From assembly GCA_018242525.1 (NCBI GenBank), contig JAFEBS010000008.1, positions 154,824 through 218,823 on the forward strand: DNA of 64,000 bases. Direction: 5' to 3'. The translations under genes were made by a program, and so were the position numbers. Source of the DNA: Planctomycetota bacterium. Lineage in GTDB: Bacteria > Planctomycetota > Planctomycetia > Planctomycetales > Planctomycetaceae. Positions within the stretch are counted from its first letter, which is position 1, and the number at the start of each line of letters is the position of its first letter. Shown one piece after another: positions 1-8,211 of this stretch. The notes beneath the pieces were generated by a model. That model was not told where the DNA came from. It saw nothing but the letters and a program-made list of their open reading frames with translations, and did no database searches.

Positions 1-125
1 GCGGCTAGCGCCGTGCGGCTCACATAGTAAGTACCATTGGGCACTAGCATCCTGTGGCAAAAGGGGTCTGACCCTTTGGAGGGCCGTCGAACGCCCAATG
101 GCTCATACCTTGTGAGCCGCAAGCG
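1..125. repeat. Palindromic repeat element, family A with GGGGTCTGACCC core
   Basis: Two 28-nt arms (15-42 and 93-120) are imperfect inverted copies sharing GCGGCTCACA at the outside and CCATTGGGC at the inside. The loop holds a small dyad around GGGGTCTGACCC (about 64-76). Bases 1-42 closely match 15966-16007 and 50052-50093, so this is a dispersed repeat, not a unique structure. The window starts inside it, so its left end may be missing. No coding sequence is supported here. Confidence 0.75.
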
Positions 126-328
126 GGTGACTTCTCAATCGCACCCGAATAACCGGCAGATGGTGGCCAACGGCACTCGGTTTAGCCATGGAATCCCAAA
201 CGCCAGCGAGGCCGACATCGTAACTTTTCCTTCTTGCGGACTCTGCGAGGGTGCTCGTAAAGTAAGCGTCGTTGACCGATCACCTCCGGCGAAAAGCGGG
301 GGTTTGTTGTCAGGTCGAGACAATCAAC

Positions 329-562
329 ATGAACATCAATTCCATTGTGGACTGTTGCTGGTGGCTGGCGATGCGAGCCGTGTTCTGGGTTGCTTACGCG
401 ATCGCCGCCCTCATCTGGGCAATGTTTATCTGGGTGGCATTATTCATGCTGATAGAAACGTCAGTCTTCGACCGTATTGCCTTGGCGACTTATGGTGGGG
501 TACCGTTCGGACTGTTGCTGATCGTCGAGCGATCCATCAGTCGCAAGTCGAAGCAATCCTGA
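329..562 (+). CDS. Possible small membrane protein, unknown function
   Basis: This is a 77-residue reading frame. I chose the ATG at 329 over the upstream ATG at 272 because the hydrophobic protein begins there. It is rich in Trp, Ala, Ile and Leu and contains two or three predicted membrane-spanning stretches (about residues 9-42 and 52-66), then a short basic tail ending KSKQS. There is no strong Shine-Dalgarno sequence ahead of it. I recognise no family. It lies alone between the repeat at 1-125 and the adaptor gene at 838. It could be a chance open frame, so confidence is low. Confidence 0.3.
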   Translation: MNINSIVDCCWWLAMRAVFWVAYAIAALIWAMFIWVALFMLIETSVFDRIALATYGGVPFGLLLIVERSISRKSKQS

Positions 563-837
563 ATCGCCATCCGAATCCTGACGTTCGGTACCAACTCCCG
601 CTGCCGCGATTTCCTTCCCAATCCGGTCAAAAGACGTCACGTCTGGGAAATCCTTCGCTGCGCCTCAGTTACGGTCGGGAACTGCCTTTCGGCCGCCGAA
701 GTTGAATTGAGGACGTGCGCCGATTTTCCATCAAGCAGGGTCTGACGGGAAAAACGGGTGTCCGTTGGTGTGGCGGATGGGTATGCTCAATCTCAGCGTG
801 ACTTGTCCCGTTTTGTCTCTGTTGCTTCGTCAAACTC
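563..837. other. Intergenic region, no clear content
   Basis: About 275 bases lie upstream of the adaptor gene. I see no convincing gene, hairpin or repeat. It presumably holds the promoter for the adaptor-permease pair, but no promoter motif can be named with confidence. Confidence 0.5.
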
Positions 838-2328
838 ATGCAAACTCATCGCAATCCACATTCCAGGCATGATCGATCCGGCAAGATCCGTCGCCGGCTG
901 CTGATCGGCCTGACGCTTCTGCTGATCTGCGCGGGTGTCGGCGGTGGAATCGTATATTCGTACCGGGACGACGGCGTCGTCGACGCCATCACGCGCAAAC
1001 CCCTTGTTGGCGAATTCGTCAACGAGATCGTGGAACGCGGCGATGTGGAAAGTTCGTCCAACACGGAAGTCCGCTGCGAAATCGCCTCGGCCGAGGGAGT
1101 GCGGATACTGGACATTGTCGCCGAAGGAACTTACGTCAAAGAAGGAGACATTGTCGTCCAACTGGATGACTCAACAATCAAAAAGGATCTGAGCGCGCAA
1201 AAGATCGCCGTCAATACCACCGAAGCGGCCTACGCCAAGGCGAAGAACGATCTGGATGCGGCGACGATTGCCCGCCAGGAATACGAACTCGGAACCTTTG
1301 TCCAGGAAGAACAGAAACTGCAAAGTGAACTGTTTGTGGCTGAAGAGAATTCACGACGTGCCGAGAACTTCTTCGCTCACAGCCAAAAACTGGCGTCACG
1401 CGGATACATCACCGACACCCAGTTGGAAAGCGACAAGTTCGCCGTGCAGAAGTTCGGCAAGGATCTGGAGGCTGCGCAAACCAAGTTGAAGGTGATCCGC
1501 GATTACACCAAGCCGAAGACGATGAAAAAGCATGATTCGGACATCAAGACCGCCGAGGCGGCCGTCGCGTCCGAAAAGTCGAAGCACGAAATTGAACTTG
1601 AGAAGTTGGCCAGCCTGGAAGCTCAGTTGGCCAAGTGCGTGATCAAGGCTCCGTCGGCGGGGCAGGTCGTGTACAACAATCCAAATCGCTGGCGCGACGA
1701 TGATTTTGTCATCCGCAAGGGAAATCGCGTCCGCGAACGGCAGGTGATCATCAAGCTGCCCGAGGCAGGCAAGATGCAGGTGAAGGCCAAGATTGGCGAG
1801 GCCCGCGTCAATCGCGTGAAGCCGGGAATGGCCGCGACCGTGAGAATCGAAGCCCTGCGCGGCGTCGAACTCAAGGGCTCCGTCCAGACCGTGAACGCGT
1901 ATGCGTCCGATGAGAACTGGTTCAATCCGAATACCAAGGAATACGATGCGATCATCGTGCTGGATAGCCCCCCTTCCACGCTGAAGCCGGGGATGTCGTC
2001 GCAGGTTTCGATCCGCGTGGAGACACTGCAAAACGTCCTGCAGGTGCCGATCCAGACGGTCGTGGAACGGGGTGGAAAACACTACTCGATCGTCCGTTTG
2101 TCCACGGGAAAGCTGGAGCTGCGCGAGTTGCTGATTGGTTCGATCAATGACAAGTTCATTGTCGTCAAAGATGGTCTGACTGCGAACGATGATGTCTTGA
2201 TGAACCCCCGGGCACATCTGACACGGGTTGGCTTGCCGGAAGCCGATCCGGCGACCGAGTCTCCCAAATCGACTGACGAATCGAAGCCTGCCAGTCCGGC
2301 ATCCCCGACACGTGAAACGGCCGCGTGA
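838..2328 (+). CDS. HlyD/MacA-family efflux transporter periplasmic adaptor subunit
   Basis: Membrane-fusion (adaptor) protein of 496 residues that would bridge an inner-membrane ABC permease to the periplasm or an outer-membrane channel. Residues 1-20 are basic, then one membrane anchor (about 22-40) leads into the periplasm. A lipoyl-like half motif (about 82-110, with ILDIVAEGTYVKEGDIV) precedes a long alpha-helical hairpin (about 115-265), the second lipoyl half (KAPSAGQVVYN, about 278), a beta-barrel region and a proximal domain ending in a Ser/Pro/Thr-rich tail. This is the standard order for the family. Its stop codon overlaps the GTG start of the permease by 4 bases, so the two are translationally coupled. 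No partner ATPase gene is present in the window. Confidence 0.9.
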   Translation: MQTHRNPHSRHDRSGKIRRRLLIGLTLLLICAGVGGGIVYSYRDDGVVDAITRKPLVGEFVNEIVERGDVESSSNTEVRCEIASAEGVRILDIVAEGTYVKEGDIVVQLDDSTIKKDLSAQKIAVNTTEAAYAKAKNDLDAATIARQEYELGTFVQEEQKLQSELFVAEENSRRAENFFAHSQKLASRGYITDTQLESDKFAVQKFGKDLEAAQTKLKVIRDYTKPKTMKKHDSDIKTAEAAVASEKSKHEIELEKLASLEAQLAKCVIKAPSAGQVVYNNPNRWRDDDFVIRKGNRVRERQVIIKLPEAGKMQVKAKIGEARVNRVKPGMAATVRIEALRGVELKGSVQTVNAYASDENWFNPNTKEYDAIIVLDSPPSTLKPGMSSQVSIRVETLQNVLQVPIQTVVERGGKHYSIVRLSTGKLELRELLIGSINDKFIVVKDGLTANDDVLMNPRAHLTRVGLPEADPATESPKSTDESKPASPASPTRETAA

Positions 2329-3671
2329 GGCGATCTGTGAACTGGAATCCTGTGGCGACATTCCGGACGTATTGGAGCAGTGTGAAAGGACTGTTCCTGC
2401 ATCCGTTGCGGTCCCTGCTGACGATCCTGGGAGTGGCGATTGGCGTGTCGAGTGTCATCTGGCTGCTGGCGATCGGTGAGGGAATCGGCCAGGCCGTGCA
2501 AAAGCAGATCGAAGGCCTGGGTGCCGACAACGTGATTGTGCGTTCGATCAAACCGCCGGCCGAAACGACCGCTGGCAAGCGTGGCATTTTTCCCTACGGA
2601 ATCACGCGCGACGATCTGGCGCGCCTGCAGGAAACCGTCCCAACGATCAAGCGCGCCGTTCCGATTCGCGAAGTCCGACGCGAGTTTCGTTTCGACGACC
2701 GCCTGATCGATGGCCGCATGGTCGGTTGTACAACGGATTATGCGGATGTCACCCGCCTGGAAATTGACCGTGGCCGGTTCCTGAACGATTCTGACAGTGC
2801 CGAACAGTTGAATGTCTGCGTGCTGGCCGCCGAAACGGCCGAGCGCTTGTTTCAGCACCTGGACCCGCTGGGCCGGTCAGTCAAGATTGAGCGCGACTAT
2901 TACCAGGTGGTCGGAATCCTGAAGCCGCGCGCCCCGTCGTCGGGCATCGGAGGCTCGCTGGCCGCACAGGACTATTCGCGGGACATTTATGTCCCGATCG
3001 AGACTCTGTGGTTGCGCGTCGGCGACCTGGTCCTGACGCGGCGCAGCGGGTCATTCGAAGGCGAACGTGTGCAACTCAGTCAGATCACGCTGCAGGTCGA
3101 CAAAGTCGCGCACGTGGTGGAGACCGCAGAAATCATCAAGGCGACCCTGTTGCCACATCATCCCGACACGGACTTCGGCATCACCGTCCCGCTGGAACTG
3201 CTGGAACGGGCCCGGGCGATGCGACTGATGTTCATGCTGTTCCTGGGAATTATCGCCGTGATTTCGCTGCTGGTTGGCGGGATCGGGATCATGAACATCA
3301 TGCTCGCCACCGTCACCGAACGAACCCGGGAAATCGGCATCCGTCGGGCGCTGGGAGCCAGGCAGCGTGATATCCGGAGCCAGTTCCTGAGTGAAACAGT
3401 CTCCCTGTCGGTGTTGGGCGGAGCCGTCGGCATCATCGCCGGCTTCGCGTGTCGACCATCGATCAACGTCATGCGCTGGGGTGTCGAAAAGTTGTCGCCC
3501 ACCGTCATGGCGCAAATGCCTGACGTCATTCGGACGATGGAACCGGTGGTCGTCAACTGGTCCGTACCGCTGGCGTTTGCCATTTCGGTGATGGTTGGCG
3601 TCACGTTTGGTCTGTACCCGGCAATACAGGCAGCGCGACTGGACCCGATTGAAGCATTGCGTCACGAGTAA
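2325..3671 (+). CDS. ABC transporter permease, FtsX/MacB type
   Basis: Permease of 448 residues. It has an N-terminal membrane helix (about 25-45), a large periplasmic MacB-like domain (about 55-290) and three C-terminal helices of the FtsX family. The hallmark stretch GGIGIMNIMLATVTERTREI with the following GIRRALGAR is present near residue 320. It starts at GTG 2325 inside the stop of the adaptor gene (4-base overlap). A second GTG lies at 2337. MacB itself carries a fused ATPase domain at its N terminus; this protein has none, and no separate ATP-binding protein is encoded nearby. It therefore needs an ATPase from elsewhere, or from just left of the window. The likely role is export or lipoprotein/tripartite efflux; the substrate is unknown. 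Confidence 0.88.
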   Translation: MRRSVNWNPVATFRTYWSSVKGLFLHPLRSLLTILGVAIGVSSVIWLLAIGEGIGQAVQKQIEGLGADNVIVRSIKPPAETTAGKRGIFPYGITRDDLARLQETVPTIKRAVPIREVRREFRFDDRLIDGRMVGCTTDYADVTRLEIDRGRFLNDSDSAEQLNVCVLAAETAERLFQHLDPLGRSVKIERDYYQVVGILKPRAPSSGIGGSLAAQDYSRDIYVPIETLWLRVGDLVLTRRSGSFEGERVQLSQITLQVDKVAHVVETAEIIKATLLPHHPDTDFGITVPLELLERARAMRLMFMLFLGIIAVISLLVGGIGIMNIMLATVTERTREIGIRRALGARQRDIRSQFLSETVSLSVLGGAVGIIAGFACRPSINVMRWGVEKLSPTVMAQMPDVIRTMEPVVVNWSVPLAFAISVMVGVTFGLYPAIQAARLDPIEALRHE

Positions 3672-3686
3672 CGCTCACCGTTTCAG

Positions 3687-4385
3687 TCACGATTCCAATT
3701 GTCTGGAAGTGTCACTCCGGGAATCTTCGATCTCACGGATTTCATACTGCAGAAACTCCAGCACCTGCCGGGAATGCGTGATGGCGATCAGGTGTCCGGC
3801 ACCACTCACGATGCAGTCAGGCTCCTTGGTTAGTCCAATCGGGAACACTCGATCGGCATCCCCGTGAATCTGGCGGATTCGAACCTGCTGGACATCGGGG
3901 GATGGCTGCCAGCGTAAGATGGCTCCCGCTCCCCAGCGCAGGACGGTCCGGTCGGCGTCGGCCAACTGAGTCAAGACGCCGCGTGTGGGAGCACGCAGGC
4001 AGGGTCCCAGCAGGCGGACCAGCAGCGGAGCCATCCAGGGCAGGACGGCGACCATGGGTGTGATCGGTCGCAGAATGCGAATTCGCCACGGTTTGGCGTC
4101 TGTGGATCGAAGACTGCCGATCACAAAGCAGGCCCGCACATTCGGCAGGATCGCCGCCAGTTCCTGAGCGACAACTCCCCCAAACGAGGCGCCACCAATG
4201 AAGCACGGGCGGCCCGGATCAATGACCGGTGCAAAACGTCTGGCATAATCGGCCACCGATTCACCACGCAGGGGCTTGATCCAGCGAGGCGTCACCAATT
4301 GCGGCAGCCCGTGCTGCAACGAGGAAAACATGCGACCATCGGCACCAAGTCCGGGGAGAAGTATCAGTGGAGAATCGTCTGACAT
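3687..4385 (-). CDS. Alpha/beta-fold hydrolase
   Basis: Hydrolase of about 232 residues from the ATG at 4385; an in-frame ATG at 4406 would add 7 residues. The N-terminal strand ends in LLPGLGADGRMF, an oxyanion-hole-type loop. The nucleophile elbow is GASFGGV (Ser), the acidic residue is probably in GDADRVFP, and the catalytic His in GAGHLIAI. The Ser-Asp-His order is complete, so an active esterase, lipase or thioesterase is plausible; the substrate is unknown. No signal peptide is seen, so it is probably cytoplasmic. It is convergent with the permease, with only 15 bases between stops, and divergent from the next gene. Confidence 0.8.
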   Translation of the reverse strand: MSDDSPLILLPGLGADGRMFSSLQHGLPQLVTPRWIKPLRGESVADYARRFAPVIDPGRPCFIGGASFGGVVAQELAAILPNVRACFVIGSLRSTDAKPWRIRILRPITPMVAVLPWMAPLLVRLLGPCLRAPTRGVLTQLADADRTVLRWGAGAILRWQPSPDVQQVRIRQIHGDADRVFPIGLTKEPDCIVSGAGHLIAITHSRQVLEFLQYEIREIEDSRSDTSRQLES

Positions 4386-4494
4386 GTCCAATCCCGCAAA
4401 CATCATTGATGGCGAAACAGCCGCATCGCAATCAGCAGTTGATCTTCAACCTTCGTAGGCGACCCCGAAGATTAAGACTCTTCCGACGCCGTTA

Positions 4495-4538
4495 AACTCT
4501 CCTGCCGCGAGCATCATGCCACTCGCAGCAGGAGAGTT
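4495..4538. repeat. 17-bp imperfect hairpin upstream of 4616 gene
   Basis: Arms 4495-4511 and 4522-4538 pair over 17 positions with a single mismatch, around a 10-base loop. It sits in the divergent spacer between the hydrolase and the next gene. It is too far from either stop to be an obvious terminator; a regulatory or cruciform role is possible. Confidence 0.5.
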
Positions 4539-4615
4539 GAAGCGACTTGAAAAGCGATCAAATGCTCACATGGGCCTTGAAGGTGATTTAGACGCTGAGG
4601 GATTGAAGTTGTATC

Positions 4616-5083
4616 GTGATGACGCATCGCGTGCAGCCCGGTTGGTGGCCAGCCCCGCACGCGTATGTCCAGTTGAACGCCTGGTGTATGGTTGCGCGCG
4701 GTGAAGTCGACGCCATCGAGCGTAGCCTCGAATTGCGCGACGCAACGCTCCGTCGCGTTCAATTTGACGGATTCAGCGGGACGTTTGATCTTGCGCCGGG
4801 GACGTACGTTCAAGATTTCAAGGCCAAGTCAACGTACCGAGTTCCTCGTCCAGGGGAAGAACAAGGAAATGACGTCGTCCATCGCAAGTTGAGCGCAGAG
4901 TTTCGACACTGGGGACCGTTTCGCATTGGGCTGGTCGTTTTCAACCTCACTGCCGTTGGCGGATTGATTTGGGGAATTGTTCGCTGGAATCGAATAGGCG
5001 ATGCGAGAATAGAGCCTGCTTCGACGAACGAGCCAGGGAAGCCAGATCTCGGGGTTGATAATGCTCCCACGACCAATTCGTAG
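4616..5083 (+). CDS. Hypothetical protein with one membrane segment
   Basis: Up to 155 residues. The first roughly 25 are doubtful, and the ATG at 4688 (starting MVARGEVDAIERS) is an alternative. One clear hydrophobic segment (about residues 103-122, around IGLVVFNLTAVGGLIWGIV) divides a polar N-terminal part from a short acidic tail. The 3' end overlaps the next gene by 23 bases in a different frame, which argues that both are translated together. I recognise no family. Base composition is less GC-rich than the flanking conserved genes, and the same holds for the next gene. Confidence 0.45.
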   Translation: MMTHRVQPGWWPAPHAYVQLNAWCMVARGEVDAIERSLELRDATLRRVQFDGFSGTFDLAPGTYVQDFKAKSTYRVPRPGEEQGNDVVHRKLSAEFRHWGPFRIGLVVFNLTAVGGLIWGIVRWNRIGDARIEPASTNEPGKPDLGVDNAPTTNS

Positions 5084-6185
5084 TGCCATGTTCGCTATTT
5101 GTCTTCTGGTTTGCGCCCATTCTGTTCTCGCACAAGATCAGCCCGTCGTTCCCTCCAGCCAGGAGGCTCTGGAGATTATTGACAACGTTCGACGGAACGA
5201 GCGACTCTATCGAGATGTGGAGATTCGACTGCGGTATACCTACGACTTACATGATCGCGATCCAGCCTCGGCCTGCTCGGCTGTGAACGAAGTGACAGAT
5301 CAACTGGCTCAGATTCAATACATCGCCATCGGAGACTGGTTCAAGGTTGAGAATACACGCGAAATACGAACCGCTTCGAGGACCTCACAGATTCATCGCC
5401 TTCACGGATTTGATGGAGACCAGGACAAGCTTCTTGAAGGTTCCGTCGGAAACGTCGCCGAGGTGCGAGGCGAGGACAGCGACTTCGTTTTTCCGCACAC
5501 GCTGATGCTGAAAAGTTACAAATTCTCGTTGCCGCTTTCGGTCTATCTGGCAGGTCATGAAGCGATTCTCGGACACCCCGGAAAAGGCCGATACAACAAA
5601 CCTTCAATGACCGCGCAAACAACCTATCTCGGTGAAGACGAGGTTCTTGGCCTGCGATGCCAGAAGATACTCGTGAAGATTCTGTCGAACGGGGACGAGT
5701 ACAATGGGGATCTGTTCTGGTTGGCTTCCGAACGGAATTTCTTACCCGTCAAACGATATGCCTACACCTATCCGGTCTCCAGAGAGATTCCGATGGCGGA
5801 ATCGTATTGCAGGGATCTTCGTGAAATTGAGCCCGGAGTTTGGTTTCCCTTTGAGGTCGAGACCACGGCTTATTGCAGTGTCAACTTAAAGCAGGAAGGA
5901 AAACAAGCTCGCAACTGGCAGGAACGGATTCTGGTGGAGGAAGTGACTCTCAATCCCAAATATGACAAGAGCTTCTTCTCCATCGAGTTTCCTCGTAATA
6001 CAGCCTCATACGAAATCCAGAATGGCGAGATCAAACAAAGCTGGCGGGAAGGATCGGCCGTGAATTCCGCGGATCGCGACCCTCGAGACAGAGAGAATAT
6101 GCTCTGGTGGATTGCTGGGGCGAATCTATTGATTCTGGTGCCGCTGATAGTTTGGGCGGCCACACGCAATCGATCTCGGTCTTGA
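5061..6185 (+). CDS. Secreted LolA-like protein with C-terminal membrane anchor, unknown function
   Basis: About 374 residues from the ATG at 5061; a TTG two codons earlier is also possible. A signal peptide (about 1-25, ending SVLAQ) precedes an extracytoplasmic domain. That domain has alternating beta strands and charged stretches resembling the outer-membrane lipoprotein-sorting (LolA/LppX-like) proteins that are abundant in planctomycetes; this is my reading of the pattern, not a tested match. A C-terminal hydrophobic helix (about 347-365) followed by RNRSRS gives a type I membrane orientation. The start lies inside the preceding gene. No catalytic motif is seen. Confidence 0.7.
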   Translation: MLPRPIRSAMFAICLLVCAHSVLAQDQPVVPSSQEALEIIDNVRRNERLYRDVEIRLRYTYDLHDRDPASACSAVNEVTDQLAQIQYIAIGDWFKVENTREIRTASRTSQIHRLHGFDGDQDKLLEGSVGNVAEVRGEDSDFVFPHTLMLKSYKFSLPLSVYLAGHEAILGHPGKGRYNKPSMTAQTTYLGEDEVLGLRCQKILVKILSNGDEYNGDLFWLASERNFLPVKRYAYTYPVSREIPMAESYCRDLREIEPGVWFPFEVETTAYCSVNLKQEGKQARNWQERILVEEVTLNPKYDKSFFSIEFPRNTASYEIQNGEIKQSWREGSAVNSADRDPRDRENMLWWIAGANLLILVPLIVWAATRNRSRS

Positions 6186-6240
6186 GGAAACAGACTCGAT
6201 TGTGTGACTTTGGCTGGTGGAGAACGCTGCCGAATTCTGA

Positions 6241-6259
6241 CCGACGCTGGCAGCGTCGG
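6241..6259. repeat. 8-bp hairpin between genes
   Basis: CCGACGCT and AGCGTCGG pair perfectly around a GGC loop, 55 bases after the stop of the 5061 gene. It could end that transcript, but no U-tract follows, so termination is uncertain. Confidence 0.4.
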
Positions 6260-6312
6260 CAACGGTGGGGTAGCCTGATGGGGCAACCTGAGTCGATGTG
6301 GGGATGTTTGAA

Positions 6313-7437
6313 ATGTCGCGGCCGCTGCTGATCGGAATTGTTGGGCTGTTTGTTGGCTTGCTGGCCTGTGCGGCATTCTGGCCGGTGGGGGAGCATTCGA
6401 CGGCCGCTCCGCAGATTCGGAAAGCCACGGAGCTACCCGCCGAAGCCGCGGCGGTACTGAGTGAGGTTCCGGCCGGGATGAAATGGATCCCGGGGGGGAC
6501 CTTCGCCATGGGAAATGCGACCAGTCCGCATGAAGACGAACGACCCGTTCACCGGGTCACCCTGGATGGATTCTGGATGGACGAGACCGAGGTCACCAAC
6601 GCTCAGTTCTTGAAGTTTGTCGAAGCGACCAATTACAAAACCGTTGCCGAGGTCGCTCCGAAGCGCGAGGAGATTGAAGCTCAGGTTCCCGCCGGCACAC
6701 CGATCGACGAATCCATGCTGGTTCCCGGGTCGATCTGCTTCAATCCGAGATTTGACATGCGGACGTTGCGCAAAGACTTTGCCAACTGGCCTTACCAGGT
6801 CTGGAAGTACGAGCCGGGTGCCGACTGGCGTCATCCTCAGGGTGCGAAATCTTCCATCGACGGGATCCTGGACCATCCGGTGATTCACGTATCCTGGGAA
6901 GATGCCCAACAGTACTGTGGCTGGGCAGGGAAACGGCTGCCGACGGAAGCCGAATGGGAATTTGCGGCACGAGGAGGGCTGGAGGGCCAGGACTATCCCT
7001 GGGGCCGCGAGCGGAATCCTGGTGGCAAGTGGAAACACAACACGTGGCAGGGAGTCTTTCCCGAAACGCACGACGTGCAGGATGGCTTTGAGGGGACCGC
7101 CCCCGTGAAGTCGTTCCCGCCGAACGAATATGGCTTGTACGACATGTCCGGCAATGTGTGGGAATGGTGCCAGGACTGGTACCGTCCTGACTATTACTCG
7201 ATCAGTCCCGGTCGAAATCCGAAGGGACCTGCGGACAGTTTTGACCCGAACGAACCGCTCGTCCCGAAGCGGATTCAACGGGGCGGTTCGTTCATGTGCA
7301 GCGACGACTATTGCACCGGCTACCGTGTCTCGGCCCGGATGAAAGGGGATGTGCTGTCAGGGACGTTTCATTGTGGTTTCCGGACCGTGCTGACGCCAGA
7401 CATGCTGCGGAATGCTGGGGCGGCCTCAAAACAATAG
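6313..7437 (+). CDS. SUMF1/FGE-family formylglycine-generating enzyme
   Basis: Converts an active-site Cys or Ser of sulfatases to formylglycine. About 374 residues, with an N-terminal membrane anchor or signal (about 5-23) that would place the domain outside the cytoplasm. The family core starts at GMKWIPGGTFAMG and includes DGFWMDETEVTN, LPTEAEWEFAARGG and MSGNVWEWCQDWY. Near the end, RGGSFMCSDDYC keeps both Cys residues at the spacing of the catalytic Cys pair of true FGE, unlike many SUMF1-domain proteins that have lost them. The start is uncertain among GTG 6298, ATG 6304 and ATG 6313; a GGGG 9 bases upstream favours 6313. No sulfatase gene is adjacent. Confidence 0.88.
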   Translation: MSRPLLIGIVGLFVGLLACAAFWPVGEHSTAAPQIRKATELPAEAAAVLSEVPAGMKWIPGGTFAMGNATSPHEDERPVHRVTLDGFWMDETEVTNAQFLKFVEATNYKTVAEVAPKREEIEAQVPAGTPIDESMLVPGSICFNPRFDMRTLRKDFANWPYQVWKYEPGADWRHPQGAKSSIDGILDHPVIHVSWEDAQQYCGWAGKRLPTEAEWEFAARGGLEGQDYPWGRERNPGGKWKHNTWQGVFPETHDVQDGFEGTAPVKSFPPNEYGLYDMSGNVWEWCQDWYRPDYYSISPGRNPKGPADSFDPNEPLVPKRIQRGGSFMCSDDYCTGYRVSARMKGDVLSGTFHCGFRTVLTPDMLRNAGAASKQ

Positions 7438-7737
7438 CCCGAAGGGCGAGCGAGAGACCGGGACTCAACGCATGAATACCAGATTCTCTCCGGACCCAAA
7501 AATCGGGAATCTCGGCGTTTGCCTCCCGGGCGACCACGTCTGCGGATGAAACCGAATGCAGGATATGCACCACGAAGGACACGAAGGAATACAAAGAGAT
7601 CTCGCCTTCTTCCCTTCGTGGAACTTTGTGTCCTTCGTGGTGAATCTCTACTACTCTCAACAGCCGAACTGGTTTTTCTGAGCGCCGCTTCAAAACTCGC
7701 GCGACGGGCTGATATCCCAAGTTCCGCCGTTGGTGAC
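7438..7737. repeat. Convergent intergenic gap with CACGAAGG-type inverted repeat (family C)
   Basis: The gap lies between two converging genes. CACCACGAAGGACAC at 7568-7582 pairs perfectly with 7628-7642. The stretch 7633-7669 matches the reverse complement of 33989-34025 at 36 of 37 positions, and similarity continues into a CTTCAAAACTCGCGCG region (to about 7707). Near 7440 there is a weak family-B-like GCCCGAAGGGCGAGCGAG. No gene is supported here. The dyad could act as a bidirectional terminator. Confidence 0.7.
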
Positions 7738-8157
7738 CTACGCTTGGATGTGCTTGAGCAGACGCGGGTTTTCCAGGACGGGCGACAGTTCACCCCGGCG
7801 TTCCATTTCGCTGGCCGAACCGCGGATGCTTTCCAGTCCCTCACGGATCCGGCACAGGATGTTCAACGCGGCGGTCAGGTCCAGCTTCGGTCCCATTCCG
7901 ATACATGTCAGCACGAACAGATACAGCTTCTGCATGTTTTCCGGGATCTGACCATATCTCAGATCAATTCCCTCGTAGAGCGCCAGGATCAGTTGCTGTG
8001 AGCGCAGCAACAATGGCTGCGCCTGGATCACGTCGTTCTGGTCGAGCAGCATCTGTGCTCGCTCCAATCGCGAGATGATCCCTTCATAGGCAGCCAGCAG
8101 CATTTCAATTCGGGTCCACGGGGCGGCCGGTTGCGAATACAGGTCGAGTCGTTTCAT
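7738..8157 (-). CDS. fliS: Flagellar export chaperone FliS
   Basis: 139 residues, typical FliS size. FliS binds newly made flagellin in the cytoplasm, prevents premature polymerisation and delivers it to the export gate. The sequence is an all-alpha bundle; MLLAAYEGIISRLERAQ near the N terminus matches the family's LYDGAI-type region, and the middle part (PLLLRSQQLILALYEGIDL) fits helices 2-3. It follows fliD by 54 bases on the same strand, with fliC upstream, which is the classical late flagellar order. A GGAG lies 11 bases before the ATG. Confidence 0.88.
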   Translation of the reverse strand: MKRLDLYSQPAAPWTRIEMLLAAYEGIISRLERAQMLLDQNDVIQAQPLLLRSQQLILALYEGIDLRYGQIPENMQKLYLFVLTCIGMGPKLDLTAALNILCRIREGLESIRGSASEMERRGELSPVLENPRLLKHIQA

Positions 8158-8211
8158 GGAAACACAAGCTCCAGAGGAACATCAAGGGGATGACGATTGA
8201 GGTTTTACATT

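Noticed and set aside
37..705. Long open frame overlapping the first repeat
   Set aside because: It reads through the palindromic repeat and has no protein-like composition. The frame at 329-562 in another phase is a better candidate, so I treat this one as accidental.
4514..4813. Minus-strand open frame across the 4495-4830 region, and a possible integron attC site
   Set aside because: GTTAAAC at 4491 and GTTGAAC near 4672 fit the GTTRRRY core, and hairpins are present. However, no matching RYYYAAC partner at attC spacing and no integrase gene is seen, so an integron cassette is not supported.
7519..8001. Plus-strand open frame over the repeat and fliS
   Set aside because: It lies opposite fliS, a clear gene, and starts inside the repeat. 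It has no family-like features.
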